Below are positions 52,377 to 60,981 of a stretch of 64,000 bases of DNA, in pieces. The stretch is from Microbacterium hatanonis. GTDB lineage: Bacteria > Actinomycetota > Actinomycetes > Actinomycetales > Microbacteriaceae. The notes under the pieces are model-generated. The model saw nothing but the letters and a program-made list of their open reading frames with translations. It searched no databases and was not told the DNA's origin. Position numbers and translations under genes: made by a program. The stretch spans positions 1,240,001-1,304,000 of the forward strand of contig NZ_VRSV01000001.1 of NCBI RefSeq assembly GCF_008017415.1, read 5' to 3'. How positions within the stretch are numbered: the first letter of the stretch is position 1; each line of letters begins with the position of its first letter.

Positions 52377-54383
52377 TCACGCCAGGTCGTCGGCGGAGTC
52401 GACGAGGGTCTTCGCGTCGATCGACGAATGGATGCGGCGGATCGCCTCGTCGACGGGGATGCCGTTGAGCTGCGTGCCGTCGCGGAAGCGGAACGAGACC
52501 GTCCCGCCCGCGCGGTCCTGCTCGCCGGCGATGAGCTGCAGCGGCACCTTCTGGGTGGTGTGCGTGCGGATCTTCTTCTGCATGCGCTCGTCGCTCGTGT
52601 CGAGCTCGGCGCGGACCCCGTCTTCGCGCAGGCGCGTGACGATCTCGCCGAGGTAGTCGGCGTACTCCTCGGCCACAGGGATGCCGATCACCTGGAGCGG
52701 CGCGAGCCAGACCGGGAAGGCACCGGCGTAGTGCTCGAGGAGGATCGCGAAGAAGCGTTCGATGGAGCCGAACAGGGCGCGGTGGATCATGATCGGGCGC
52801 TTCTTCTGCCCGTCGCGGTCGGTGAACTCGAGCTCGAACCGCTCGGGCAGGTTCACGTCGACCTGCACCGTGGACAGCTGCCAGGTGCGACCGATGGCGT
52901 CCTTCGTCTTCAGGTCGATCTTCGGACCGTAGAAAGCGGCCTCCCCCGGCACCTCGGTCACCTTGAGCCCGCTGGCGTGAGCGACGTTGCGCAGGGCGTT
53001 CGTGGAGTACTCCCAGAACTCGTCGCTCCCGATCCACTTCGACTTCTCGTCATCGCGCATGGAGAGCTCGAGCTCGAAGTCCTCGAGCCCGAAGTCGCGC
53101 AGCATCGAGATGACGAACTCGAGCACGCGGGTCGTCTCCTCCTCGAGCTGGTCGGGGGTGACGAACAGATGGGAGTCGTCCTGCGTGAAGCCGCGGACGC
53201 GGGTGAGACCGTGCAGGGCGCCCGACAGCTCGTTGCGGTAGACGGTGCCGTTCTCGGCGAGACGCATCGGCAGGTCGCGGTAGCTCCGTGCGCGCTCCCT
53301 GTAGATGAGGATGTGCATCGGGCAGTTCATGGGCTTCAGGTAGTAGTCCTGGCCCTCCTTGGTGACGTGCCCGTCGGCGTCGCGCTCCTCGTCCATGACG
53401 ATGGGCGGGAACATCCCCTCCTTGTACGTCACGAGGTGGTTCGAGGTGAGGAAGAGGTCTTCCTTGGAGATGTGCGGCGTGTAGACGTAGGTGTAGCCGG
53501 CGGCACGGTGACGTCGCAGTGCGTGCTGCTCCATCTCCTGGCGCACGACGCCGCCTCGGGGGTGCCAGACCGACAGGCCCGAACCGATCTCCTCGGGGAA
53601 GGAGAAGAGGTCGAGCTCCTTGCCGAGCTTGCGATGGTCGCGCTTCGCGGCTTCCGCGAGGCGCTCCTCGTAGGCGCGCAGTTCGTTTTTCGTCGGCCAC
53701 GCGGTGCCGTAGATGCGCTGCAGCTGGGGGTTCTTCTCGCTCCCCCGCCAGTAGGCACCGGCGATGCGCGTGAGCGCCCACCCGTTGCCGATGGTGCGGG
53801 TGCTGGGCACGTGCGGGCCGCGGCACAGGTCTTTCCAGACGGTCTCGCCGTCGCGGTTGACGTTGTCGTAGATGGTGAGCTCGCCCGCGCCCACCTCGAC
53901 GCTCGCGCCCTCGGCTGCTTCCTTGCCGCCCTTCAGGCCGATGAGCTCCAGCTTGAACGGCTCGTCGGCGAGTTCGGCGCGCGCCTCGTCGTCGGTGACG
54001 ACGCGACGGACGAAGCGCTGGCCCTCGCGGACGATGCGCTCCATCTCCTTCTTGATGGCCTTGAGGTCTTCCGGGGTGAAGGGCTGGTCGACGCCGAAGT
54101 CGTAGTAGAAGCCGTCCGTGACCGGGGGCCCGATCCCGAGGTTCGCCTGCGGGTTGATCCGCTGCACCGCCTGCGCCAGCACGTGGGCGGCGGAGTGGCG
54201 GAGGATGTTCAGTCCGTCGGGGGTGTCGATGCCGACGGGCTCGACAGCATCCGTCTGCTCGACCTTCGTCGCGAGGTCGCGCAGCTCGCCGTTGACGCGT
54301 AGCGCGACGACGGAGCGGTCGGGGAACAGGGTGAATCCGTCGGCGGGGTAGGACACGTCAACGGGCAGGGCGGCGTCGGTCAC
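52377..54383 (-). CDS. thrS: Threonyl-tRNA synthetase
   Basis: 668 residues. N-terminal TGS-like segment (degenerate), editing domain with [10 protein letters not shown], class II core with [11 protein letters not shown] and the zinc ligands, and the C-terminal anticodon-binding domain. Charges tRNA-Thr. The GTG at 54383 follows TTGGAGACC; the frame is open upstream without similarity. Divergent from the permease gene with 67 bp between. Confidence 0.96.
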   Translation of the reverse strand: MTDAALPVDVSYPADGFTLFPDRSVVALRVNGELRDLATKVEQTDAVEPVGIDTPDGLNILRHSAAHVLAQAVQRINPQANLGIGPPVTDGFYYDFGVDQPFTPEDLKAIKKEMERIVREGQRFVRRVVTDDEARAELADEPFKLELIGLKGGKEAAEGASVEVGAGELTIYDNVNRDGETVWKDLCRGPHVPSTRTIGNGWALTRIAGAYWRGSEKNPQLQRIYGTAWPTKNELRAYEERLAEAAKRDHRKLGKELDLFSFPEEIGSGLSVWHPRGGVVRQEMEQHALRRHRAAGYTYVYTPHISKEDLFLTSNHLVTYKEGMFPPIVMDEERDADGHVTKEGQDYYLKPMNCPMHILIYRERARSYRDLPMRLAENGTVYRNELSGALHGLTRVRGFTQDDSHLFVTPDQLEEETTRVLEFVISMLRDFGLEDFELELSMRDDEKSKWIGSDEFWEYSTNALRNVAHASGLKVTEVPGEAAFYGPKIDLKTKDAIGRTWQLSTVQVDVNLPERFELEFTDRDGQKKRPIMIHRALFGSIERFFAILLEHYAGAFPVWLAPLQVIGIPVAEEYADYLGEIVTRLREDGVRAELDTSDERMQKKIRTHTTQKVPLQLIAGEQDRAGGTVSFRFRDGTQLNGIPVDEAIRRIHSSIDAKTLVDSADDLA

Positions 54384-54450
54384 GAAAGGTCTCCAAAGTG
54401 GCTCGGCATCCAGGCTATCGCCGTGGAGCGATCCTGCCGCGCGGCAGAGG

Positions 54451-55617
54451 ATGATGGATGCCGTGAAGCTCGCGGTCATCGGCATCGTTCTGCTCGTCGC
54501 CGGGGGCGTCGGGCTGCTCACGGGCGTCCTCACGACCGACGACGCACTGACGATCGCCGATCGCGTCTGGCCCATCCTGCTCTTCGTCGTGGCGGTGACG
54601 ATCGTCGCCGAACTCGCGTCGTCGGCGGGTGTCTTCGACGCCGTCGCCGCGGTGCTCGCACGGGTCGCCCGCGGCCGCGCGCGCGTGCTCTGGGCGCTCA
54701 CCGTCGTACTCGCCGTGTTCGTCACGGCCTTCCTGTCGCTCGACACGACCGCCGTGCTGCTGACGCCCGTGGTCATCGCCCTCGCCCGCCGGCACCGCCT
54801 GGACCCCGTTCCGTTCGTCTTCGTCACGGTCGTGCTCGCGAACACCGCGTCGCTCGCCCTGCCGGTGTCGAACCTCACGAACCTGCTCGCCGCCGACGTC
54901 CTCGGCACTCACGACCCGCTGCCCTTCCTCGCGCTCGTGGGCCCGTCCGCGCTGGTGGCCGCCCTCGTCTCCATCGCGGTGCTCGCCGCGGTGTTCCTCC
55001 GCCGGGTGCCGGTGCGGTTCTCGGACGCGCCCCCGCTGCGCACCGTCGATCGACCGCTGCTCGTCGTCTCGGCGGTCGTGACGGCCCTGCTGCTTCCGGC
55101 GCTCGTGGTCGGGCTCCCGCCGTGGATGCCGGCGTCAGCGGCCGCCGTCGTGCTGGTGATCGTCTTCGCGGTGCGCGCTCGGCGGACTCTGCGGCTGCAG
55201 ATGGTGCCATGGCAGCTCGTCGTCTTCGCCTCGGGACTCTTCCTCGCCGTCGGGGTGCTCGAAGGCCTCGGGTCGCAGGCCCTCCTGGCGAACGTGGTGG
55301 GCAACGGGGAAGACCTCTTCTCCCTCTGGCAGGTCGCCGGAATCGGTGCGCTCGCCGCCAACATCGGCAACAACCTTCCGGCCTACCTCGCGCTCGAGTC
55401 AACGGCCGGCTCGCCCGCCCGACTCGCCGCTCTGCTGATCGGCGTCAACGCCGGACCGCTGATCACACCGTGGGCATCCCTCGCGACGCTGCTGTGGCAC
55501 GACCGGCTGCGCTCGCAGGGCGTCGAGATCTCGTGGCGGCGATTCATCGTGCTGGGGTGCCTCATCGGTCCGCTGACCGTCGCCGCCGCCGTCGTGCCGC
55601 TCGCCCTGCGCGGGTAG
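54451..55617 (+). CDS. ArsB/SLC13-like membrane permease
   Basis: 388 residues, with about ten predicted helices. The [18 protein letters not shown] and [10 protein letters not shown] segments (about 97-150) match the ion-transporter superfamily that includes ArsB, and the second half repeats with [14 protein letters not shown]. It could move arsenite or a dicarboxylate. No arsR, arsC or arsA gene is adjacent, so arsenic resistance cannot be assigned. The ATG-ATG start follows GCAGAGG. It ends near the convergent lipoprotein gene. Confidence 0.85.
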   Translation: MMDAVKLAVIGIVLLVAGGVGLLTGVLTTDDALTIADRVWPILLFVVAVTIVAELASSAGVFDAVAAVLARVARGRARVLWALTVVLAVFVTAFLSLDTTAVLLTPVVIALARRHRLDPVPFVFVTVVLANTASLALPVSNLTNLLAADVLGTHDPLPFLALVGPSALVAALVSIAVLAAVFLRRVPVRFSDAPPLRTVDRPLLVVSAVVTALLLPALVVGLPPWMPASAAAVVLVIVFAVRARRTLRLQMVPWQLVVFASGLFLAVGVLEGLGSQALLANVVGNGEDLFSLWQVAGIGALAANIGNNLPAYLALESTAGSPARLAALLIGVNAGPLITPWASLATLLWHDRLRSQGVEISWRRFIVLGCLIGPLTVAAAVVPLALRG

Positions 55618-55658
55618 GGCGGGGGTCGGCGCGCGGTCGCCGGAATCGGGCGGGTCGC

Positions 55659-56246
55659 TCAGCCCACCCAGACGATGTTGCGCAGCGACTCCCGCGTCTC
55701 GGCGAACCGGATGGACCGGTCGGTGACGAAGAACACCGCACCGGGTCCGTCGGAGTACGTCGTGCTCAAGTAGGTGCCGCCCTCGCCGGTCGAGACCTCG
55801 AAGGGCTCTCGCGCCTGCAGCTCGTCGATGACATCCGCGGCCTGGCCCGGCGCCAGCGGGCCCCACGAGTACACGTAGGTCGCCTGCTGTCCGGGGGCGC
55901 CGGCTGGTCCCCACGGGCAAGAGATGCCGCCTTCGACCTCCACCCCGTGGGCGGTGAGGAAAGGCTTGGCCAGCGGTTCGAGACCTTCCGCGCGATACTG
56001 CGCGGCGACGGCTTCGTCGATCATCGTGTCGCAGGTCACGGGTGCCCCCGCGGTCGGCGGCGCCGTGTCGCTGGGCGTCGGCGACGCGGTCGGCGAGAGG
56101 GACGGCGCGGCGCTGGCCGCCGGTGCGGGCGTGCTCGCGCTCGCGCTCGTCTCGGGAGGCTCGGGTGCCGCGGCGTCGGGGCTCGTGCATCCCGCGAGCA
56201 GCACAAGCGCTCCCAGGGCGATCGACGCCACGCGCACAGACCTCAT
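55659..56246 (-). CDS. Predicted lipoprotein of unknown function
   Basis: 195 residues. A lipoprotein signal peptide ends in the lipobox LAGC with Cys20. A Ser/Pro/Ala/Thr-rich linker (about 21-70) leads to a compact domain (about 70-195) with two cysteines (DTMIDEAVAAQYRAEG and SCPWGPA regions) that may form a disulfide. No known catalytic motif. It converges with the permease gene, and the region upstream of its start is the hairpin-rich gap. Confidence 0.82.
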   Translation of the reverse strand: MRSVRVASIALGALVLLAGCTSPDAAAPEPPETSASASTPAPAASAAPSLSPTASPTPSDTAPPTAGAPVTCDTMIDEAVAAQYRAEGLEPLAKPFLTAHGVEVEGGISCPWGPAGAPGQQATYVYSWGPLAPGQAADVIDELQAREPFEVSTGEGGTYLSTTYSDGPGAVFFVTDRSIRFAETRESLRNIVWVG

Positions 56247-56415
56247 GCGGCAACAGTACGGAGTCGCTGCGGGCGGGCACCGCTTCCCGTGCCGGTGCGT
56301 GACACCCTCGGGGTCGGCTGAACGGCGTACAACAATGTTTCGGGCCTTCCCCCCTACCCACGAGCCGGGGGCGGTGGGACGCTCAAGATCCCCGTTGCTT
56401 CGGCGCGGAACACGA

Positions 56416-56462
56416 GAGGCCTCCTCGAACCCGTCATCCCCCGATGGGTTCGAGGAGGTCTT
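56416..56462 (+). other. Long hairpin (13 bp perfect core)
   Basis: CCTCCTCGAACCC (56420-56432) is the exact reverse complement of GGGTTCGAGGAGG (56446-56458), with a 13-base loop. Four outer pairs (two of them G-U when read on the plus strand) extend the stem to 17. The tail TCTTCTTC is pyrimidine-rich, so it could end a plus-strand transcript. Confidence 0.6.
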
Positions 56463-56473
56463 CTTCATGAGGT

Positions 56474-56513
56474 GGACCCGCCGGGTGCGAAGGGGCCGCG
56501 GCCCGGCGGGTCC
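56474..56513. other. 12 bp perfect inverted repeat
   Basis: GGACCCGCCGGG (56474-56485) pairs exactly with CCCGGCGGGTCC (56502-56513), 16-base loop. It follows the previous hairpin after 11 bases. Confidence 0.6.
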
Positions 56514-56545
56514 GTCAATGATTCGGAGAGGGCGCCGAACCGGAT

Positions 56546-56596
56546 GTCGCCGGCGTGCGTCCGACCCGGTCGAAGGGTGGAGAGAACACCGGCGAC
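56546..56596. other. 8 bp inverted repeat with wide loop
   Basis: GTCGCCGG (56546-56553) and CCGGCGAC (56589-56596). Weaker than its neighbours; may be part of the same folded region. Confidence 0.4.
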
Positions 56597-56688
56597 GCGG
56601 GGTTCTCGCCCTCCGCGTGATCCGGGGATTCGCAGCATCCTGCTGACCTCTGAGGTGAGGGTCACCCGATGGCGTGTGGGGTATGCCG

Positions 56689-56854
56689 GTCCGCTCACGC
56701 TCCCCCCGGACGGAGCGGACCGACAAGTGAACAATGGCTTTCTCGCAAGCCCCAAGCTGGCGGCCCCCTCCACTGTTCGGCCGAGATAGCCCCGTCGCGT
56801 ACCTCGGGCTTCCCCCAACCTCGACTGTAACCGTGCGCGTTAGACATGTCCAAC
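56689..56854 (-). ncRNA. Candidate structured RNA of unknown class
   Basis: Read on the minus strand, four stems can form. GUUGGA/UCUAAC (56839-56854) has a CAUG loop; CCGAGGUA/UAUCUCGG (56781-56807) has 8 bp; GAACAGUGG/CCAUUGUUC (56729-56778) has 9 bp; GGUCCGCUC/GAGCGGACC (56689-56721) has 9 bp. The first three each contain one G-U pair on this strand, which would be an A-C mismatch on the other, so the minus strand is the likely RNA. A short GCUU/AAGC hairpin sits inside the third stem. It starts 32 bp after the hydrolase stop and could be a 3' UTR element or a separate RNA. I could not match it to tmRNA, RNase P, SRP, 6S or a known riboswitch. Confidence 0.4.
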
Positions 56855-56885
56855 GCGGAGGGCGACGACGCTCCGCGCAGCGGCC

Positions 56886-57959
56886 TCAGACGTCGTCGGC
56901 TCTGAGGAAGCGCGCGGTGCTCGCGATGTAGTCGGCCGGCCCGGCATTCCATCCTGTCGTGTGGCCGCCCGCGGAAGGCACCAGGGTGGCACGGGGTGCG
57001 CGCTCCGCGAATGCCCGGGAGTCGTCGAGGGGTACGGACCAGTCGCGGGATCCGTGATGGACGAGCACGGGCTGCGTGATGCGCTCGGCTCGGCGCACCC
57101 AGTCCAGCCGGTCGAGATCCACCGGTGACGACAAGCCCACGGCCCGAGCGCGACGACGCCCCTCGAGCCACGGGATGGCGAGACGCGCGAGCCTCGGCGG
57201 GACCTTCGCTCGCGCCGCATTCGCGTCCAGGACGCTTCGCCAGTCGAGCACCGGAGAATCGAGAACCAGGCGGTCGATCCGAGAACCCCAGGCGGCGCTG
57301 TCCGCCAACTGCAGGGCTATCTGCGCGCCCATGGACCACCCGAAGAGCACGAATCTCTCCCCGCCAGTCACGGACAGCGCGCCGAGCACATCCGCGACGT
57401 CGTCGACCTCCGTCGCGCCGAGGTGCGACCGGCCGCGGCCCACCGTCGGCCCCTCGAGCGTGTTGCGATATGCGGGAACGGCGGACGGGATCCCCTCATC
57501 AGAGGCGATGCCGACGCTCCGCAACATGCCCGATCGGGTCGACCCGAGACCGAAGATGTGAACGGCCCATACCGGGTGCTCGTCGCCCGGTGCGCTGTCG
57601 AAGAACCATGTGGGCACGGCGCCGGCTCGCGCGGGGACCGGGTGATCGACGTAGGTGCGTGCCGCTGACGCGGGGTCGACCGCGACGATGCCGCTCCACG
57701 CCGCGCGCCGGCCCTCCTCCGGTGGCCCGCAGCGCTCGTCGATCCGCCACGTCACCGTCGGCCCGTTCCGTCGTGGCTCGCCTGAGACGCGCAGGTGCGC
57801 GCCGCTGTCGAGGAAGACGCCCCACTCCCCTGCCTGCATGGTCGATTCCGTGGCGGGCACCGTGAGGAAGCCGGGAGCCGACGGCAGAACGGTCAGGCGG
57901 TGTCGCCGGGGACGCGGCGGGGCGGTGAGACGCCGCGCCATCGCGTATCCGAGGGTCAC
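56886..57959 (-). CDS. Alpha/beta hydrolase
   Basis: 357 residues. Catalytic Ser in the nucleophile elbow FGWSMGAQ, then acid and His candidates in HHGSRDWSVPLDD and SAGGHTTGW, in the right order for the fold. The first ~125 residues are an extension that may cover the active site or bind a partner. The GTG start overlaps the stop of the membrane protein gene (GTGA), so the two are translationally coupled. The substrate is unknown; an ester or peptide-like signal molecule is only a guess from the context. Last gene of the XRE-peptidase-membrane protein operon. Confidence 0.8.
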   Translation of the reverse strand: MTLGYAMARRLTAPPRPRRHRLTVLPSAPGFLTVPATESTMQAGEWGVFLDSGAHLRVSGEPRRNGPTVTWRIDERCGPPEEGRRAAWSGIVAVDPASAARTYVDHPVPARAGAVPTWFFDSAPGDEHPVWAVHIFGLGSTRSGMLRSVGIASDEGIPSAVPAYRNTLEGPTVGRGRSHLGATEVDDVADVLGALSVTGGERFVLFGWSMGAQIALQLADSAAWGSRIDRLVLDSPVLDWRSVLDANAARAKVPPRLARLAIPWLEGRRRARAVGLSSPVDLDRLDWVRRAERITQPVLVHHGSRDWSVPLDDSRAFAERAPRATLVPSAGGHTTGWNAGPADYIASTARFLRADDV

Positions 57960-58906
57960 ACTGCGCCCGCGCCGAGCCGGTCCTCCGCCTCGGCGAGCAG
58001 CCGGCGATCGTCGGCGGTGAGAGCGAATTGATTCCGGCCGTCCATGGCGGCGTCGCGGATCTCCACGATGCGGCGGTGGAGTCGGTGGGTGGCGTCGACC
58101 TCGGCCGTCTCGAGGCGGAGCGAGGCGCGAGCTTCGATGGCTTCCTGCCAGAGAGGGGTGATGCGGTCGAGGTACCGACGGACATTCCGCTCCCGTCGAG
58201 ACTGCCCGACCCATCGCACGATCGGCGCGGACGCCAGACCGGCGGTGAGGAAGAGGAAGGTGCTGACCTGGAGGCCGTAGTAGGCGGGGCGCCACGGCTC
58301 GGCCGCGGGGAGCCCACCGATGAGCTGAGCGGTGCTCATCCCGATGACGGTGACGGACAGAGCCATCGTGCAGAGCGATCCGACGAGCAGGAGCGCGCCC
58401 GCGATCCGCTCGCGGGTGAGGGTGCTCTGCCGGATGGTCGAGACCGCGGTCAGGAGAAGTGCGCTGAAGACGATGAGGAAGTAGACGTATTGCGCGCAGG
58501 AGTAGACCGCGGCCGCGGGGTAATCGCCGTACTCGCGCATGAAGCTCTCGCTCGTGCCGCCCCGATGCGGCACGAGGAAGAATGCGACCGTGGTGACGAC
58601 GATGGCAGCCCACAGCACCACCAGCGCGGGGACCCCGCGGAGATATCGCGGGGCGCCGGCTCGAGATATCCCCTGCGCGAGGAAGTGCACGCCGACCATG
58701 AGGATGATGGCGCTGAGCAGGTGCACGATGTCGCGGGCGCCGAACCACCCGTCGACGAGCATGTAGAGGTCGTCGTTGTTGAGCATCATGGTGACGGCGA
58801 TGGTGATGGCGGCGTAGAGGACGGAGCGTTCCTTCCGGGCGCGGCGGAAGACGACGAGGACGACGACGAGCGCCCACATCAGGGCGCTGATGGTGAGTTC
58901 CACCAT
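57956..58906 (-). CDS. Seven-helix membrane protein, MAB_1171c/DUF6545-like
   Basis: 316 residues. Seven predicted transmembrane helices (about 4-20, 29-43, 61-80, 92-112, 131-156, 167-192, 208-230) are followed by a cytoplasmic helical tail with the pattern ITPLWQEAIEARASLRLE and LHRRIVEIRDAAMDGR (about 248-290), which resembles the DUF6545 tail of MAB_1171c-type proteins. No transport or enzymatic motif is visible. Its ATG shares one base with the peptidase stop (TGATG). The family is known mostly from genes of this same neighbourhood type, so it probably works with the XRE regulator and peptidase. Confidence 0.8.
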   Translation of the reverse strand: MVELTISALMWALVVVLVVFRRARKERSVLYAAITIAVTMMLNNDDLYMLVDGWFGARDIVHLLSAIILMVGVHFLAQGISRAGAPRYLRGVPALVVLWAAIVVTTVAFFLVPHRGGTSESFMREYGDYPAAAVYSCAQYVYFLIVFSALLLTAVSTIRQSTLTRERIAGALLLVGSLCTMALSVTVIGMSTAQLIGGLPAAEPWRPAYYGLQVSTFLFLTAGLASAPIVRWVGQSRRERNVRRYLDRITPLWQEAIEARASLRLETAEVDATHRLHRRIVEIRDAAMDGRNQFALTADDRRLLAEAEDRLGAGAV

Positions 58907-59373
58907 CAGCCGAAGATCTCCGAGAACCGAGACACGGGCTGGCTGCGGATGTACGTGGCGATGACGTCGGCGAGTCGCTCCGCGCGCCGCTCGTACTCGT
59001 CGTTGATGCTGTCTCGGGCGAGGGCCTTGATGACGGTGGCCGGCTCCATGTCGGGGAGGACGCTGCCGGTGACGTACTCGACCTTGTCGTCGACCCGGTC
59101 ATGGAGGAGCAGCATGTGCGCGAGCTCGTGAAGGATGAACTGCTCGCGATGCAGTCTCGACTCGCTGGGGGCGTGAAGGATGATGTCGACGTCGTCGGTG
59201 GCGAGCCAGAGGCCGCAGAGCGCTCCGTCGCTGTCGGAGAGCGCGGGGAGCTCGTCGATGCGCAACGGCCTGCCTCTGGCCACCTGGACGCGGCGCGTCA
59301 GCTCAGCGAGGGTGATGCCGGGCTCGATGTCGACGGGCAGGTGCGGTCGGCCTTCTTCGATCCAATCTCGCAT
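58906..59373 (-). CDS. ImmA/IrrE-like metallopeptidase
   Basis: 155 residues. The zinc motif HELAH lies at 82-86 in ILHELAHMLLLH, and a glutamate-rich helix, EYERRAERLADVIATYI (about 126-142), could give the third ligand. ImmA/IrrE peptidases cleave XRE-type repressors to switch on genes, in ICE excision or stress responses. It lies 9 bp downstream of an XRE regulator gene, the standard pairing. N-terminal DNA-binding domain is absent, so regulation would act through the neighbour. Confidence 0.85.
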   Translation of the reverse strand: MRDWIEEGRPHLPVDIEPGITLAELTRRVQVARGRPLRIDELPALSDSDGALCGLWLATDDVDIILHAPSESRLHREQFILHELAHMLLLHDRVDDKVEYVTGSVLPDMEPATVIKALARDSINDEYERRAERLADVIATYIRSQPVSRFSEIFG

Positions 59374-59382
59374 GGGATGTCC

Positions 59383-59826
59383 TCAGCTCTGCGGTCCGCG
59401 GACGCGCTCTGCTTCCTTATCCAGGTAGGTGGTGATGGCGCTCAGAGTCTCCGGCGACAGGTCGCCGAGCGTGCGCGCGGCGAACGAGCGCACCTTGGCC
59501 GCCCGCATCGCGCGGACGAGATCGAGCTGTGCTGTGATCGGCTCGGGGACTCCGGCCTCTCCCCGGAGGTACCCGTGCGGCATCTCGAAGAAGTCGGACA
59601 GCGCGTCCAGCAATGCGACATCGTCGATGCGGCGATGTCCGTTGAGGATGTACGACCATCGTGACCGGCTCAGGGTCACACCGCGGCCGGAGAGGTAGTC
59701 GGAGATGGCGGTGAAGGTGACCTCTTCGCCGGTGCGCGCCTCGACGACATCCATCAGCGTGCGCAGGCGGTTGGCGAGCAGCTCGGTCGCAGACTGCTGC
59801 TGCTCCTCAGATTCCTTCGCCGACAC
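59383..59826 (-). CDS. XRE-family transcriptional regulator, EspR-like
   Basis: 147 residues. Helix-turn-helix at about 36-66 (FTAISDYLSGRGVTLSRSRW), followed by DALSDFFEMPHGYLRG and a C-terminal helical part that recalls the dimerisation region of mycobacterial EspR. The GTG at 59826 was chosen over an ATG 15 codons upstream because TACGCT, a good -10 element, ends six bases before it, which fits a leaderless mRNA. First gene of the four-gene operon; probably the target of the ImmA/IrrE-like peptidase. Confidence 0.83.
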   Translation of the reverse strand: MSAKESEEQQQSATELLANRLRTLMDVVEARTGEEVTFTAISDYLSGRGVTLSRSRWSYILNGHRRIDDVALLDALSDFFEMPHGYLRGEAGVPEPITAQLDLVRAMRAAKVRSFAARTLGDLSPETLSAITTYLDKEAERVRGPQS

Positions 59827-59832
59827 GGGCCT

Positions 59833-59838
59833 AGCGTA
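59833..59838 (-). promoter_or_regulatory. Likely -10 element of the XRE operon (leaderless)
   Basis: TACGCT on the minus strand, six bases before the GTG at 59826. If real, it also rules out the ATG at 59871, which would lie upstream of the transcript. Confidence 0.45.
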
Positions 59839-59904
59839 CCTGCCGCTCGCCGCTCCCCGCCTGACATTCACCGAGCGATCGGCGCCAACGGCCGGATCGA
59901 GGAC

Positions 59905-60744
59905 CTACGGAGCGCCGGGAAGACTCTCGCAGGGAATCCCGTCGTTGTTCCCGTCGAGCTTGGCGATATCCCCGTAGTAGGGGTAGTACGTGTCGAACCA
60001 CGCCTTCGCCTCCGTGTAATTGCGGAAGTCGGAGCAGTTCTTCGTGTCGCCGGGATTACCCGGCTGGGAGGGACCGGGATTTGGGACGGGCGGCTGGTCG
60101 ACGGGGACACCGGCAGCAGGAACTCGGAAATTATCGCCCTCATAGGACCAGGTCGCAGACCAGTTGCGAATAACGCCATCGCGCTCCGTCACGCTCGCGG
60201 TATAGAAGTGGTGCTGGGAGGCCGAGCTCCAGAAGCGAGCAACCGGAACGGTATCGGGGGCACTGGTGGTGTTCGGATAGACGTAGTACGCGACCCCTTC
60301 GTAAGACCACGTGTCGGGCCATCGAGCGATGACCGCGTCGCGCTCGGACACATCAGCCGTGTAGAAGTGGCCGTTCAGCTGTGCGGACCAGAATCGATAC
60401 AAAGGAATCGTGCCGGCTACTTGAGTCGAAAACGCGGTGTACCTCGGCCCTTCGTACGTCCAGATGTTGGACCATCGCGCGTTGATGGCATCGCGCTCGG
60501 CAACGTCCGTCGTGAAGAAGTGCGCTTGGTAGACAGGGCTCCAGAACCGGTACACCGATACGGGCTCGGCGGCAGCCGCGGATTCGACTGACATGGTCGC
60601 GGCGGGAGCTTGATCGCTCAGAACGTCCACGTCGTGGAACGACTCGGTCGGCGCGGACTCGAGGGCGGTCGCCGCAGCGGGCGCGAGAGTCATGAGAAGC
60701 AGGAAGGCGATAGCGGCGCTGCCGACGCGCGTGTGTAGACGCAT
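59905..60744 (-). CDS. Secreted protein with three DUF5648-like repeats and an Excalibur domain
   Basis: 279 residues. A signal peptide (about 1-28) is followed by three tandem repeats, each with the pattern YRFWSxxxxxHFYT-xxxERDxxxxxW-xxxWxYEG (about 64-108, 112-155, 160-203). A Pro-rich linker (about 206-225) leads to a C-terminal Excalibur calcium-binding domain with DLDGNNDGIPCE-like spacing (LDGNNDGIPCESL near the end). It is expected outside the cell; a cell-surface or extracellular binding role is likely. The ATG at 60744 was chosen because the signal peptide starts there. GGGGGA lies 10 bases upstream. Transcribed toward the XRE operon. Confidence 0.85.
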   Translation of the reverse strand: MRLHTRVGSAAIAFLLLMTLAPAAATALESAPTESFHDVDVLSDQAPAATMSVESAAAAEPVSVYRFWSPVYQAHFFTTDVAERDAINARWSNIWTYEGPRYTAFSTQVAGTIPLYRFWSAQLNGHFYTADVSERDAVIARWPDTWSYEGVAYYVYPNTTSAPDTVPVARFWSSASQHHFYTASVTERDGVIRNWSATWSYEGDNFRVPAAGVPVDQPPVPNPGPSQPGNPGDTKNCSDFRNYTEAKAWFDTYYPYYGDIAKLDGNNDGIPCESLPGAP

Positions 60745-60949
60745 GAAGTAAAAATCCCCCAGGATCGCGAGGACGCTCGCGACATGGAGCATCCGAGATC
60801 AGTGTGAGGTATCTCAGCGAGGCTGCACAACTCCGAGAGGCCATCCGCTCTGTTTGCATTTTGCGCTCGAGTATTGGCTCGATGCGAGTGTCCGGGTGCA
60901 TGGTGCAGATGCGTAGTGCGAGGAAATGCACGGGCCGTCCAAGGGAACG

Positions 60950-60976
60950 AAAAAACCCCCGGTCTCCCGGGGGTTT
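60950..60976 (-). terminator. Rho-independent terminator of the minus-strand tRNA genes
   Basis: Minus-strand stem AAACCCCCGG / CCGGGGGTTT with a GAGA loop, ending in six U. It follows tRNA-Val(GAC). Confidence 0.85.
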
Positions 60977-60981
60977 GTCTG

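Larger units (their letters stand above)
56247..56885. other. Gene-free, hairpin-rich region
   Basis: 639 bp between the lipoprotein and hydrolase genes. I see no protein gene: no frame here has a family match, and the frames that exist are short. The stretch is crowded with inverted repeats. Those at 56416-56462, 56474-56513 and 56546-56596 form one group. A second group, at 56689-56854, shows G-U compensation only when read on the minus strand. It should also contain the promoter of the lipoprotein gene near 56250-56300. Confidence 0.7.

Noticed and set aside
54451..55617. Arsenite efflux gene arsB
   Set aside because: The superfamily fits, but no other ars gene is nearby, so the symbol was not given.
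56839..56854. Palindrome GTTAGACATGTCCAAC as a DNA operator
   Set aside because: It is near-perfect, but lies after the hydrolase stop, not before a start, and its single mismatch becomes a G-U pair when read as minus-strand RNA along with two other stems. I prefer the RNA reading, but an operator cannot be excluded.
56247..56885. tmRNA, RNase P RNA, SRP RNA or 6S RNA
   Set aside because: I looked for their conserved cores (for example GAGGAAAGTC for RNase P, GGAAGGAAGCA for SRP) on both strands and did not find them.
57960..59102. Upstream extension of the hydrolase frame across the membrane protein gene
   Set aside because: The GTGA overlap at 57956-57959 gives a better start, and the extension is low-complexity shadow of the seven-helix gene.
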